From the NCBI RefSeq assembly GCF_014698035.1, contig NZ_JACJSF010000031.1, positions 1 through 64,000 of the forward strand: a stretch of 64,000 nt of DNA. The letters are read 5' to 3'. Made by a program: the position numbers and the translations under genes. The stretch comes from Desmonostoc muscorum FACHB-395 (GTDB lineage: Bacteria > Cyanobacteriota > Cyanobacteriia > Cyanobacteriales > Nostocaceae). Below, in pieces: positions 27,080 to 35,995 of the stretch; positions within the stretch are counted from its first letter, which is position 1, and each line of letters opens with the position of its first letter. The notes beneath the pieces were generated by a model that was not told the DNA's origin, ran no database searches, and saw only the letters and a program-made list of their open reading frames with translations.

Positions 27080-28753
27080 ATGACAAAACGATTCTGGAAT
27101 CTTTTTAAGGTTAGTCCAGTTATAGTAGCTGCGACATTTTTTGTTGCTAATAGTGCTTTAGCTACTGAAGTCAACGAACAAGTAACAAATGCTGCCCAGT
27201 TATCTGAAGCTCAAGACTCTAATGATATGAGTCAGGTAACATCAGTTTCGCAATTTTCAGATGTGCAACCCACAGATTGGGCATTCCAAGCTTTACAATC
27301 TCTAGTTGAGCGCTACGGCTGTATTGCAGGTTATCCCAACAGTACCTATCGTGGGAATCGTGCTTTGACCCGTTATGAATTTGCCGCAGGTTTAAATGCT
27401 TGTTTAGATCGGGTTAACGAACTGATTGCTACAGCTACTGCTGATTTGGTCAGCAAACAAGATTTAGCTACTTTACAGCGCTTACAAGAAGAATATTCTG
27501 CTGAATTAGCAACTCTGCGCGGTCGTGTGGATGGACTAGAAGCCCGCACTTCTGAACTTGAAGCTAATCAGTTCTCCACTACCACCAAGTTGGTTGGGGA
27601 AGCAATTTTCAACGTGTCTGATGTTTTTGGTGGAAATAGGGCTGATACAGATGCCAACCCTAACAATAATCCAGACTTAAATAGCAACACTGTTTTCTCT
27701 GATCGCGTGCGTTTGAACTTGTACAGCAGTTTCACTGGTAAAGACCAGTTGCAAATCCGTTTAAATGCTGGCAATATCGTTTCCAACGTTGGTAGTGTTG
27801 TTGGTGGTGTTGCAAGCGGTACTGGTACTAACATGACCCGCTTGGGTTATGACGGTGATAACAATAACTCTGTTGTGATCGATAAAATCAACTATGCTTT
27901 CAACTTCACTGACGCAGTGCGTGTCAAGATTGATGCGAGTGGCGGTGAATTGTATGAAAACGTAAACACCTTTAACCCTGACTTTGCAAGCTCTGGTAGA
28001 GGTGCGCTTTCTCGATATGGACGTTTCAGCCCCATCTACCGTCAAGGTCAAAATGGTGCTGGCTTGACTGTTACTTTCAATCCTAACCAAGCTATTAGCT
28101 TGACTGGTGCTTATTTAGCACCTTCAACTGGTAATGGTGTCTTTGGTGCTAATAATCCCGGACTTAGTAACGGTCTGTTTGATGGCGATAACACTATCTT
28201 CGGTCAATTAACTTTCAAACCCACCAAAGCCTTCAATATTGGTTTGACCTACGCTCGTAGTTACTTCGCTGGTAATGCTGCCAACAGCCTCTTCCAAGGT
28301 ACAGGTAGCACCTTTGCCAATAACCCATTTGGAACTGGGGCTCGTACTGAATCTAACAACTACGGTGTAGAAGCGACATTTCAACTTGGCTCTAACTTAG
28401 CTATTAGTGGTTGGGGAGGTTATACAACTGCTGATGCTAGGAGTGGTGTTAACGTTGGTAGAGATGCAGACCTTTGGTACTGGGCTGGATCGCTTGCTTT
28501 AAAAGACTTCGGTGGAGAAGGCAACGTTTTAGGTGTTATCTTTGGTCAACCACCCAAAGTTACTGGTGGCAGCATCAGAACAGTTAATAACTTAGACACC
28601 GATACCTCTTATCACTTAGAAGGTCTTTACAAGTTCAAGGTTTCTGATAATATTCAGGTCACGCCTGGCTTGTTGGTAATCTTCAATCCCGAACACAACG
28701 ACGCTAACGATACCATCTATGTAGGTACTCTGCGTACTACCTTTACCTTCTAA
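27080..28753 (+). CDS. SLH-OprB cyanobacterial porin (iron-uptake porin type)
   Basis: About 557 residues from the ATG at 27080; a GTG at 27062 would add six residues ahead of the signal peptide. A signal peptide (MTKRFWNLFKVSPVIVAATF, cleavage near ALA) is followed by one SLH domain (about 60-115 of the ORF, FSDVQPTDWAFQALQSLVER), a coiled-coil stretch with LATLRGRVDGLEARTSELEA, and a long carbohydrate-selective OprB-type beta barrel ending TFTF. These are the major outer-membrane porins of cyanobacteria, anchored to peptidoglycan by SLH, and several are implicated in iron or small-solute uptake. The barrel ends in Phe as expected for BAM recognition. A strong terminator follows. Confidence 0.9.
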   Translation: MTKRFWNLFKVSPVIVAATFFVANSALATEVNEQVTNAAQLSEAQDSNDMSQVTSVSQFSDVQPTDWAFQALQSLVERYGCIAGYPNSTYRGNRALTRYEFAAGLNACLDRVNELIATATADLVSKQDLATLQRLQEEYSAELATLRGRVDGLEARTSELEANQFSTTTKLVGEAIFNVSDVFGGNRADTDANPNNNPDLNSNTVFSDRVRLNLYSSFTGKDQLQIRLNAGNIVSNVGSVVGGVASGTGTNMTRLGYDGDNNNSVVIDKINYAFNFTDAVRVKIDASGGELYENVNTFNPDFASSGRGALSRYGRFSPIYRQGQNGAGLTVTFNPNQAISLTGAYLAPSTGNGVFGANNPGLSNGLFDGDNTIFGQLTFKPTKAFNIGLTYARSYFAGNAANSLFQGTGSTFANNPFGTGARTESNNYGVEATFQLGSNLAISGWGGYTTADARSGVNVGRDADLWYWAGSLALKDFGGEGNVLGVIFGQPPKVTGGSIRTVNNLDTDTSYHLEGLYKFKVSDNIQVTPGLLVIFNPEHNDANDTIYVGTLRTTFTF

Positions 28754-28789
28754 AATTGGTGATGGCAAATAAAGCTCAGAATTAGATAA

Positions 28790-28820
28790 ACAAAAGCCCA
28801 CCTTGAGGTGGGCTTTTGTT
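28790..28820. terminator. Intrinsic terminator shared by convergent genes
   Basis: ACAAAAGCCCACC and GGTGGGCTTTTGT pair around the loop TTGA. The A run on the left and T run on the right make it work in both directions. It closes the porin gene (stop 28753) and lies next to the convergent minus-strand gene ending at 28836. Confidence 0.93.
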
Positions 28821-28835
28821 CAGGAAAAAAATTAG

Positions 28836-29096
28836 CTATGTAGGATTATAATCTGGCTGATTGGATATATCTTTAGGGGGGCGATCGCTACTCCAAGCCC
28901 ACCACACAGTAGCACAGTGGCAATAATAGAACTCTTGCCATTTGCGACGACGGTCTTCTGTAAGTACAGGCGATCGCCGATTTAGCCAAACTTTTTCAGC
29001 TTCTCGGCTAGTTGAGTGGCAATTAGGACAGCAAAATTCATAAGCGTGCATTGCCTGATTCGTCCATTCAGGTGGGAGGGTAGCAAAAGCGTCCAT
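28836..29096 (-). CDS. Small Cys-rich protein (86 aa), possible zinc ribbon
   Basis: Contains FCCPNCHSTSREAEKVW and later FYYCHCATVWWAW. The CPxC and CxC pairs are spaced by about 35 residues, as in small zinc ribbons. It is soluble and carries charged RRxxLTEDRRRKWQEF-like sequence between the cysteines. I recognise it as a conserved type of cyanobacterial hypothetical protein, but not one with a named function. The ATG at 29096 opens the frame. It shares the bidirectional terminator with the porin gene. Confidence 0.65.
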   Translation of the reverse strand: MDAFATLPPEWTNQAMHAYEFCCPNCHSTSREAEKVWLNRRSPVLTEDRRRKWQEFYYCHCATVWWAWSSDRPPKDISNQPDYNPT

Positions 29097-29364
29097 ATCG
29101 TTACAGTAATATCAATGGTTATCCAAAACTTTCAGGTTTTGAACTTGGGGGCAAACGGATACTATAAAATCCCGCCACACTATCAAACTGCTTTATCAAT
29201 ATTCTTATGGCTTTGTCTAAACTATTTACAAATCGCCATTTACAGAGATTTTCACTAATAGAATAACTATTTAGAAAGATTGCGATCGCATCTCACAAAT
29301 CAAAGGTTAACACAAATGGTAACTAAAATAATTACTATGCACATTATGGCTAATAATTAAATTT

Positions 29365-29970
29365 ATGGAGCCAAATGTTGAAATTCGCCGTTTATTAGAT
29401 GTAATGCCTGCTTCTGGCCGGATGACGACAAAAATCGTTAGTAAGCCGGAACAGGCAAAAGTGATTGATGCGTCCTTTCCTCAACCCTGGAATCAGACGC
29501 GACCAATATATATTAATTTCGATTTATGGCGTTGCCTAGCCAAGCCGCAACGAGATTTGCTACTGTTGCAGATGGTTAGTTGGTTGACGGGGGTGAAGTG
29601 GTTTAAACCCAACATTTATCAAGGTGTCGTGCTAGTGGGGATGTTAGGTGGCTTATTAGAAGCATCACAGTCAGATGTGGTGGGTGTAGCCATAGCTGGG
29701 GGATTAAGTGCGATCGCTGCTTTTCGGATCTGGCGCACTAATAAATCTCAAGAGTCAGAGTTAAATGCCGATACAGCAGCAATTCGCATCGCACAACGGC
29801 GCGGTTATTCAGAAGCTGAAGCAGCGCAACACCTATTATTAGCAATTGAAGGGGTAGCAAAAATTGAAGGGCGTTCTGGTTTAAATTTTACTGAGTTGAT
29901 TCGTTGCCAAAACCTCAGAGCGATCGCAGGGTTATCACCAGTGGGTATGCCAGAAAGTTATGATAAGTAG
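29365..29970 (+). CDS. DUF3318 family membrane protein
   Basis: A 201-residue protein. The N-terminus EPNVEIRRLLDVMPASGRM, then PIYINFDLWRCLAKPQRDLL-type sequence, two adjacent hydrophobic segments (about 90-130) and a C-terminal ADTAAIRIAQRRGYSEAEAA block match the cyanobacterial DUF3318 family. The pattern resembles M48-type peptidase scaffolds in placing a membrane pair between soluble blocks, but I see no HExxH, so no protease activity is claimed. The ATG at 29365 is the only good start. Function is unknown. Confidence 0.78.
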   Translation: MEPNVEIRRLLDVMPASGRMTTKIVSKPEQAKVIDASFPQPWNQTRPIYINFDLWRCLAKPQRDLLLLQMVSWLTGVKWFKPNIYQGVVLVGMLGGLLEASQSDVVGVAIAGGLSAIAAFRIWRTNKSQESELNADTAAIRIAQRRGYSEAEAAQHLLLAIEGVAKIEGRSGLNFTELIRCQNLRAIAGLSPVGMPESYDK

Positions 29971-30003
29971 AATAAATGTCTCTGTTGCTTATTTGTAGCA
30001 ATA

Positions 30004-30116
30004 AACCTCGTCTACCTTGAGAACCGTAGTTTTGTAGCGACTGTCTTAAAAGTCAAGCGATCGTTAACAAAAAACTGGGACGGTGAACGTTGGCGCAACT
30101 GAGGAACACTGCGCTA
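30004..30116. repeat. Dispersed repeat module A
   Basis: Starts aaacctcgtctaccttgag and ends near ggaacactgcgcta. A copy in reverse lies at 47938-48053 with few differences, including the unusual string gtcaagcgatcgttaac. The 62-codon plus-strand ORF at 30090-30278 begins inside it and is not a gene. With module B at 30279-30320 it accounts for most of the 540-base gap 29971-30508. Confidence 0.85.
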
Positions 30117-30278
30117 GATTCGGCGGTGGCTGGTAGTAAGGATTTTAGCAGCCTGCACCAGGCACTCCGCTTCGCCGCCAAATCTTCCCTAGTTGCTGGA
30201 TTTCGCATGTGGGCAAAAAAGAGCATAAGAATGAGATCCCAATTGAGTGAGCGATCGCTAAAGAGAGAGACTAGTTAA

Positions 30279-30320
30279 ATATATCTTTTAAAAAACTCTA
30301 GGTTTCAACATAGATGAAGT
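30279..30320. repeat. Dispersed repeat module B
   Basis: Contains atcttttaaaaaactctagg and tttcaacatagatgaagttt. The same module is at 15380-15425 and, reversed, at 47652-47697. In both the 30 kb and 47 kb loci it accompanies module A with the same relative order and orientation. Confidence 0.85.
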
Positions 30321-30325
30321 TTAGT

Positions 30326-30388
30326 TTCCGAGTCCGAGGGTCAGCTGGCTCCACTAACATAAACTCCGGCTGAGTGAAGGACTCGGAA
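30326..30388. other. Long-range inverted repeat, possible RNA structure
   Basis: TTCCGAGTCC (30326-30335) is the exact reverse complement of GGACTCGGAA (30379-30388). The 43 bases between them contain TCAGC and GCTGA, which can pair as an inner stem. No T run follows. It lies just beyond module B and downstream (3') of the minus-strand PedR-like gene that ends at 30509. Confidence 0.45.
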
Positions 30389-30508
30389 CTTTTGGTAGAG
30401 CGTTTAACACTGAAAACTTAGGCGTGAGGAGGGAAACAATCAGTCAACCTCAAAATTGGCTTGCAATTCTACCAGACCATAGCAATTACGTTGCTACTAG
30501 TAAATTGT

Positions 30509-30772
30509 TTATTCGATCTGGTTAGGGAGAAGACAGCAATTGACATCATTTAAGCAGACTTTGCCCCACTGTAAGGCCCAGCGGACAAGAGCTACTCGAT
30601 TTTCAGTCTCGGTCTTGGTCAGAATATTGCTGATATGGTTATCAACTGTACGCTTGCTAATCTCCAGTTTACCTGCAATCTCTTGGTTAGTTAAGCCAGC
30701 GGCCACTAGGTCGATAATTTGCAGTTCTCTGTCTGACAGACTAACGGGGGTCTCAGACTTGCCACCAGCCAT
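30509..30772 (-). CDS. pedR: LuxR-type HTH regulator, PedR-like
   Basis: An 87-residue single-domain protein, SLSDRELQIIDLVAAGLTNQ then EIAGKLEISKRTVDNHISNI, the LuxR/GerE helix-turn-helix without a receiver. Cyanobacteria have a conserved stand-alone LuxR protein of this size, PedR, that responds to photosynthetic electron transport through thioredoxin and a cysteine-linked dimer. The C-terminus here carries cysteines (KVCLNDVNCCLLP), which fits redox control. The symbol is offered from size, domain and cysteines; another small LuxR protein is possible. The gene stands alone, with AGGAGGATAG lying ten bases upstream of the ATG. Confidence 0.68.
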   Translation of the reverse strand: MAGGKSETPVSLSDRELQIIDLVAAGLTNQEIAGKLEISKRTVDNHISNILTKTETENRVALVRWALQWGKVCLNDVNCCLLPNQIE

Positions 30773-31135
30773 GACTATTTCTATCCTCCTTTGGTATATC
30801 TACTTAATCACTCTTTCTAATTCTAGAAGATTCTTTTGTTGGTAGGGGTTTCAAGTATTAGCAGTAACACTATTGTCAATATTTTCTTTGGATTTTAAGT
30901 TGGCAAGAATATAAATCATGACAATATACAAGTATTATACAACACTTGTTTTTGTCTGTATTTTAGTATAAATATTTAGATAATTTCGATGGTAATTAGA
31001 AGCATATAGATGTTATGGAGTAGTAAAAAATGCTATTTAATTCTATGAAGAACTGGCGACAAATTAGCAACAATTGTTGTAGATTTTATACTGTAAATTC
31101 TTAATCCAAAATCGAAATCTCAAATCTAAAATGAA
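30773..31135. other. Divergent promoter region of pedR and the sugar kinase
   Basis: About 360 AT-rich bases between divergent genes. No repeat array or ORF of note is present. The last 35 bases before the kinase start are A-rich with a weak ribosome site. Confidence 0.4.
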
Positions 31136-32113
31136 ATGAGCAATTCCCGTGTTTTGTGCCTCGGTGAAATTTTGTTTGATTGTTTAGCCGATCAATTAGG
31201 GTTAAAGCTGGAAGAAGTTAAATCCTGGACTCCCTATCCAGGAGGGGCACCAGCTAACGTAGCCTGTGCTTTAGTCAAGCTGGGGACGACAGCAGGATTT
31301 ATCGGAGCCGTTGGTGAAGATGAACCAGGAAATGCACTAGTCAAGCTATTACAAGATGTAGGTGTAGATACCACGGGAGTACAACGTCACCCCACAGCAC
31401 CAACGCGGCAAGTTTATGTTACACGGGATCTGGCTGGCGATCGCACCTTCGCCGGATTTGGTCAGTATGACACCGCAGAATTTGCCGATACTCGCCTGCA
31501 AGCCAAACAATTGCCAGATGCGCTGTTTCAAGAGGCAGATTTTCTGGTTTTGGGTACTTTGGAATTAGCCTATCCTGAAAGTGAACAGGCAATTTACCGC
31601 GCCCTAGAGTTAGCAGAACATTACGATCTGAAGATTGTTCTAGATATCAATTGGCGGCCTGTATTTTGGGACGAGCCAAAAATCGCTCATCAAAAAATTC
31701 CAGAATTATTTAAGCGAGTAGATTTCCTCAAACTCTCCAAAGAAGAAGCTGAATGGCTATTTGAAACCGCAGATCCTGGAGCCATTACTTACCGCTTGGC
31801 TTCAATTGAAGGAGTATTAGTAACAGATGGCGAAAACGGTTGCACCTACTGTCTGGGTGAGAACGAAGGCAAATTACCTTCCTTTTCCATCCCCGTAGTT
31901 GATACCACTGGTGCAGGAGATAGCTTTTTGGCAGGATTCATCCACCAGTTGAGTCATTACGGCATCCACAGCTTGCGGGATGCTGAAACTGCAAAACGCA
32001 TTGTCACTTATGCCAGTGCTGTGGGGGCACTGACTACCATTAAACCAGGTGCGATCGCTTCCCAACCAACAGATGCTGAAGTTGAAGCTTTTCTAGCCTC
32101 ACATCAACTCTAG
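31136..32113 (+). CDS. PfkB-family carbohydrate kinase, probable fructokinase
   Basis: A 325-residue protein. PfkB signature 1 is seen in PGGAPANVACALVKLG followed by GFIGAVGEDEPGNAL, and signature 2 in DTTGAGDSFLAGFIHQL, where the Asp is the catalytic base and the GAGD forms the anion hole. The N-terminus VLCLGEILFDCLAD is typical of bacterial fructokinases, which phosphorylate fructose released from sucrose. Ribokinase-like specificity is the alternative. The ATG at 31136 is preceded by an A-rich tract. Its stop overlaps the stop of a doubtful small minus-strand ORF by four bases. Confidence 0.88.
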   Translation: MSNSRVLCLGEILFDCLADQLGLKLEEVKSWTPYPGGAPANVACALVKLGTTAGFIGAVGEDEPGNALVKLLQDVGVDTTGVQRHPTAPTRQVYVTRDLAGDRTFAGFGQYDTAEFADTRLQAKQLPDALFQEADFLVLGTLELAYPESEQAIYRALELAEHYDLKIVLDINWRPVFWDEPKIAHQKIPELFKRVDFLKLSKEEAEWLFETADPGAITYRLASIEGVLVTDGENGCTYCLGENEGKLPSFSIPVVDTTGAGDSFLAGFIHQLSHYGIHSLRDAETAKRIVTYASAVGALTTIKPGAIASQPTDAEVEAFLASHQL

Positions 32114-32283
32114 GAACTAACATAAGCCACTGGGATATCAGCCACTAAAGGCTGATACTCCCGACTAGAAAATTGACGAGAATTCTTATGCCAAACTTTA
32201 TACTTTATAGCTGCATAAACAGCGATGCTAATAAATACAAGTGAATAGAAAATACAGATTAGCTTAAAGTATTGATGAAGCAT
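32110..32283 (-). CDS. Possible small single-pass membrane protein (57 aa)
   Basis: From the ATG at 32283 it reads MLHQYFKLICIFYSLVFISI followed by a basic stretch (KYKVWHKNSRQFSS). One membrane helix with a positive-inside C-terminal flank gives it a natural look. Against it: no Shine-Dalgarno, a start that lies back-to-back with the ATG at 32285 on the other strand, and a stop overlapping the kinase gene. I do not recognise a family. Treat as tentative. Confidence 0.28.
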   Translation of the reverse strand: MLHQYFKLICIFYSLVFISIAVYAAIKYKVWHKNSRQFSSREYQPLVADIPVAYVSS

Positions 32284-32284
32284 T

Positions 32285-32716
32285 ATGAAAAAAATCACAA
32301 AATGGCTTTTGAGTTTAGCGATTGTTCCTGCAAGTTTGGTATTGACATCTAGCCATACTAAAGCCAGTCAGCTTGCTGGTGAGTGGTTCTTTGGTCTCTG
32401 GGATTGTAATATTGACGGTAGACCAGCCCAAATGCAGTGGAAAGTAGTCGATGATCCACAAACTAGTTGTAGTGGTGATGTTTGTTCTACTACTTCTGCT
32501 GTCCGTCTCGTGGGGCAGTTTAGTGATAATGGTAGTGCGTGGGTTCCTCTAGGAAAACGTTTCTCCAGCACTAAAAGACAGGATTTAGGTATTCGTTATT
32601 TAGGTGTAGAACAAGATAACTGGTATCTCAAATACAACAGTCTTACTAAAATCGCGGATGGTTGGACGACATGGCGGGGTAAGCGCTACCCACTACAATG
32701 TCGTAATCGCAGATAA
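32285..32716 (+). CDS. Secreted small protein, DUF6006-like
   Basis: A 143-residue protein. The signal peptide MKKITKWLLSLAIVPASLVL ends near THTKAS. The mature part has GEWFFGLWDCNIDGRPAQMQ, a Cys pair in TSCSGDVCSTTS and GWTTWRGKRYPLQC near the end, so three or more cysteines may form disulfides. I associate this pattern with the cyanobacterial DUF6006 family, but with only moderate certainty. A periplasmic or extracellular location follows from the signal peptide. Function is unknown. Confidence 0.68.
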   Translation: MKKITKWLLSLAIVPASLVLTSSHTKASQLAGEWFFGLWDCNIDGRPAQMQWKVVDDPQTSCSGDVCSTTSAVRLVGQFSDNGSAWVPLGKRFSSTKRQDLGIRYLGVEQDNWYLKYNSLTKIADGWTTWRGKRYPLQCRNRR

Positions 32717-32798
32717 AGATTTGCCAAATTATGTATCGCTAACTTTGAGAACTAAACACGCCAGCACCACATTTTATTAACTTAGATAGGCTAGTACT

Positions 32799-33476
32799 TT
32801 AGTTAGTCTTAGCCTGCTGCCACAGAGTATCAACAGTTACAAACTTATAACCTTGTTGTAGCAGTTGCGGAATGAGAATTTGGATTGTGGCAGCAACATC
32901 TTGTCCACCGCAAGCACCATCATGCAAGACAATCAGCGAACCATTTTTGACCTGCTGCATAATTCGCTCTACCACAGTGGTGATACCTGGTCTTACCCAA
33001 TCTTCTGGTACAACGCTCCACATAACTGAGCGGTAATTCCACTGAGAAAACAATTTTAAAGTAGCAGGTGTAAATAAACCATTGGGGGGACGGACATCTC
33101 GTACTTGTTCAGGTTGTAGGTTGCAGGCATTGTAGATGGCAATTTGGGTTTTTTCTAAACTGCCCTTCAATTCATTCAGGGAAAGCATGGGAAAAGAACG
33201 ATGATCGTAGCCATGCAATCCGATCCAGTGGCCGCGATCGCTAACAGCTTTGGCGATCGCTGGTGAACGGTTGACGCAAACACCCAACCAAAAAAAACTA
33301 GCTGTAATGTTGTAGCGATCCAATACTGCCAAAACTTCTGGTGTGTATTGCGGATGGGGCCCATCATCGAATGTGAGTGCGATCGCTTTAGTATAGGGAT
33401 TTCCACCCCAAAGGCAATTGGGAAAACTCGGTTGGAGAATGCGATAGAAAATCGGGAATAGAGGAGCTAGCTGCAT
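32799..33476 (-). CDS. Polysaccharide deacetylase (NodB homology domain)
   Basis: About 225 residues from the ATG at 33476; an in-frame ATG at 33548 would add 24 residues and cannot be excluded. Motifs in order: ALTFDDGPHPQYTPEVL with the catalytic Asp pair, HGYDHRSFP with the two metal-binding His, DVRPPNGLFT and VLHDG, all of the carbohydrate esterase 4 fold. Such enzymes remove N-acetyl groups from peptidoglycan or extracellular polysaccharide using a metal ion. No clear signal peptide is seen in the short form; its hydrophobic start (LAPLFPIFYRIL) could be an anchor. It stands alone. Confidence 0.87.
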   Translation of the reverse strand: MQLAPLFPIFYRILQPSFPNCLWGGNPYTKAIALTFDDGPHPQYTPEVLAVLDRYNITASFFWLGVCVNRSPAIAKAVSDRGHWIGLHGYDHRSFPMLSLNELKGSLEKTQIAIYNACNLQPEQVRDVRPPNGLFTPATLKLFSQWNYRSVMWSVVPEDWVRPGITTVVERIMQQVKNGSLIVLHDGACGGQDVAATIQILIPQLLQQGYKFVTVDTLWQQAKTN

Positions 33477-33749
33477 TTGCGTTTCTCTGCTGCTGACAAC
33501 TTTTTGTAGGTGTTGCTTGCGAAACTGCGATAGGCGATCGCACCGCATACATACAATGTCTCAATATTCTAGCCAAATTATCAGAACACAAAACTTCGTG
33601 CTTAGAACTCGAAACCCTAAGCAATATCAAGCGATGGGCATGAACTTGCTAGTCGCTTTGTAACAAAATCTGTAACAGCATTACTATTTGAGCTAGCACT
33701 CGTCTAGATTGATGAGAAATCTACGCGTAATCCCGGAATCAAAGGATTA

Positions 33750-34580
33750 ATGTTGCTCAAAGATATACGAGATTATCAAATTCTATTTCTCGGCTTGTTC
33801 CTAGTATTGGGAATCGGTACAAGAGATTGGACGCTGCGGCCAGAGTTAATTGGGGTAGCGATCGCCACAAGTCTAGCAACCCAATGGATATTGTCATTAG
33901 TTACTGGCAAAGAACAAATGGCAAATCTTCGCAGCGCTTTAATTACCTCTCTAGGACTGGGACTGCTATTGCGGGCGGATTGCTGGACAACAATGGCAAT
34001 CGCCGCAGCAATTGCGATCGCGAGCAAATTTATCTTCCAAGTCGGCGATAAGCATTTCTTTAATCCCACCAATTTTGGCATCATATCTGCCTTGATTTTG
34101 ACCCCCGATGCTTGGGTTTCGCCGGGACAATGGGGTGAAGAGTGGTGGTATGGGCTATTATTTGCCGGCACTGGCGGCATGATTTTGCAGCGCGTTGGTC
34201 GTTGGGACACCACAGCAGCTTTTTTAGGTTCCTACGCCTTGCTAGAGGCGATTCGCAATCTCTGGCTGGGTTGGACTTGGGATGTTTACTGGCATCGATT
34301 GATGAGTGGGTCTTTGCTGCTGTTTGCCCTATTTATGATTACAGATCCGCGATCAATTCCTAATTCCCGAATTGGGCGGGTAGTTTGGGCAATCTGCATC
34401 GCCGGATTAACTTTTATCCTGCGGAATTATTTCTTTATTTCCACAGCAGTTTTCTGGGCGCTTTTTGCCCTTGCACCATTGACAATCCTGTTAGATGTTT
34501 TGTGGTTAGCCCCAAGGTTTGCTTGGCAAGAAAGAGAAACAGATGTAGAGACATTGCAATGTAACGTCTCTCAACATTAA
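33750..34580 (+). CDS. RnfD/NqrB-family membrane protein
   Basis: A 276-residue protein with about eight membrane helices. ALITSLGLGLLLRADCW, the FNPTNFG turn and LFALFMITDPRSIPNSR are the hallmarks of the NqrB/RnfD family, subunits of ion-pumping NADH or ferredoxin oxidoreductases that carry covalently bound FMN. I cannot find the (S/T)GAT flavin-attachment motif, and no other Rnf or Nqr genes are nearby, so a stand-alone cyanobacterial variant is likely. AAGG lies upstream of the ATG at 33750. The next gene (DUF2330) starts 20 bases after its stop, indicating an operon. The substrate and whether it carries flavin are unknown. Confidence 0.8.
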   Translation: MLLKDIRDYQILFLGLFLVLGIGTRDWTLRPELIGVAIATSLATQWILSLVTGKEQMANLRSALITSLGLGLLLRADCWTTMAIAAAIAIASKFIFQVGDKHFFNPTNFGIISALILTPDAWVSPGQWGEEWWYGLLFAGTGGMILQRVGRWDTTAAFLGSYALLEAIRNLWLGWTWDVYWHRLMSGSLLLFALFMITDPRSIPNSRIGRVVWAICIAGLTFILRNYFFISTAVFWALFALAPLTILLDVLWLAPRFAWQERETDVETLQCNVSQH

Positions 34581-34600
34581 AAAAATAGAGGTATAAAATA

Positions 34601-35974
34601 ATGAAGTTTTTTCGAATTTTAACGCCATTATTGTTGGCAATCGTAGCTGTTTTCTGCTTTGCACCAGCAGCTTGGGCATTTTGTGGATTTTATGTAGCTA
34701 AAGCTGATACAAAACTGTATAACAAAGCTTCTCAGGTGGTGATAGCGCGAGATGGCGATCGCACCGTCCTAACAATGGCAAACGATTTTCAAGGCGAAGT
34801 TAAAGATTTTGCAATGGTAGTACCGGTGCCAACGGTGCTGCAAAAAGAGCAAGTTCGCGTTACGGAACCCAAGATTATCGAACGCTTAGATGCTTTTAGT
34901 GCCCCGCGATTAGTTGAATATTTCGATCCAGATCCTTGTGCCCCAGTTTATCCCCAGAAGTTATCAGCAGCACCAGCGCCAGCAGCAAGAATGGAGGCGG
35001 GGAATGCAAGGGACGATGCTAGTTTGGGTGTAACAGTCGAAGCACGTTTCAATGTCGGCGAATACGACATCGTGATCCTTAGTGCTAAAGAATCTGGCGG
35101 ACTAGAAACTTGGCTCCAACGCAGTGGCTACAAAATTCCTAGAGGTGCGAAACAGTTACTAAAACCCTATATCCGCTCCTCAATGAAATTCTTTGTTGCC
35201 AAAGTCAACTTAAATAAATTCGAGAAATCTGGCTACCAGTTCCTTCGTCCGCTACAAATTTCCTACCAGTCACCCAAGTTCATGCTGCCAATTCGTTTAG
35301 GCATGATTAATGCCACGACAGAGCAGGATTTGATTGTCTACATCCTCTCGCCCCAAGGACAGGCAGAAATCACTAACTACCGGACGGTGAAAATCCCCTC
35401 AGATACAAACGTTCCCTTGTTTGTCAAAGATGAATTTGGTGACTTCTACAAATCAATGTTTCAAACTGCCTACACCAAAGAAAACAAGAAAGTTGGTTTT
35501 TTAGAATACGCTTGGAATATGGGTAGTTGCGATCCCTGTTCTGCCGAGCCTCTAACCCCAGATGAGCTTAAGCAAGCAGGCGTATTTTGGCTAGATAATA
35601 ATTCTGAAAGTAATGTACCAGTATCCCCAAGGTTTCGTCCTCCCTTTCCTAGAAGTGATGTCTTCATCTCCCGGTTGCATGTCCGCTACACCCGTGACAA
35701 ATTCCCTGAAGACTTGATATTCCAACAAACTGCTAACAGTGAATTTTTCCAAGGGCGTTATATTTTACAACATCCGTTCCAAGGAGAACTCAAATGTCAG
35801 GCGGGTAGAGAGTATAAGCGGTCTTTGCCCAAGCGTTTTGAACAAGAGGCGCAAACTCTGGCTAAACTCACAAATTGGAAGATCCAAGACATTCGCAACA
35901 AGATGAAACTGAGTGTTGGTAATCTGACATATTCTTGGTGGGAAAATTTATTTTCTTGGCTGGGATTATATTGA
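34601..35974 (+). CDS. DUF2330 secreted or membrane-anchored protein
   Basis: A 457-residue protein. The signal peptide MKFFRILTPLLLAIVAVFCF ends near AWA, directly followed by FCGFYVAKADTKLYNKASQV. The first mature residues CGFYV, then VVIARDGDRTVLTMANDFQG and FAMVVPVPTVL, match the DUF2330 family. A later motif GSCDPCSAEPLTPDEL holds a CxxC pair. A hydrophobic C-terminal segment may anchor it. It is coupled to the RnfD-like gene (20 bases). Members are conserved in cyanobacteria without known function; the pairing suggests a periplasmic partner of the RnfD-like protein. The ATG at 34601 has GAGG upstream. Confidence 0.82.
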   Translation: MKFFRILTPLLLAIVAVFCFAPAAWAFCGFYVAKADTKLYNKASQVVIARDGDRTVLTMANDFQGEVKDFAMVVPVPTVLQKEQVRVTEPKIIERLDAFSAPRLVEYFDPDPCAPVYPQKLSAAPAPAARMEAGNARDDASLGVTVEARFNVGEYDIVILSAKESGGLETWLQRSGYKIPRGAKQLLKPYIRSSMKFFVAKVNLNKFEKSGYQFLRPLQISYQSPKFMLPIRLGMINATTEQDLIVYILSPQGQAEITNYRTVKIPSDTNVPLFVKDEFGDFYKSMFQTAYTKENKKVGFLEYAWNMGSCDPCSAEPLTPDELKQAGVFWLDNNSESNVPVSPRFRPPFPRSDVFISRLHVRYTRDKFPEDLIFQQTANSEFFQGRYILQHPFQGELKCQAGREYKRSLPKRFEQEAQTLAKLTNWKIQDIRNKMKLSVGNLTYSWWENLFSWLGLY

Positions 35975-35995
35975 GGCGACTGAGGTTTGGGGAAG

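Noticed and set aside
30090..30278. 62-codon plus-strand ORF
   Set aside because: It begins inside dispersed module A, which recurs reversed at 48 kb.
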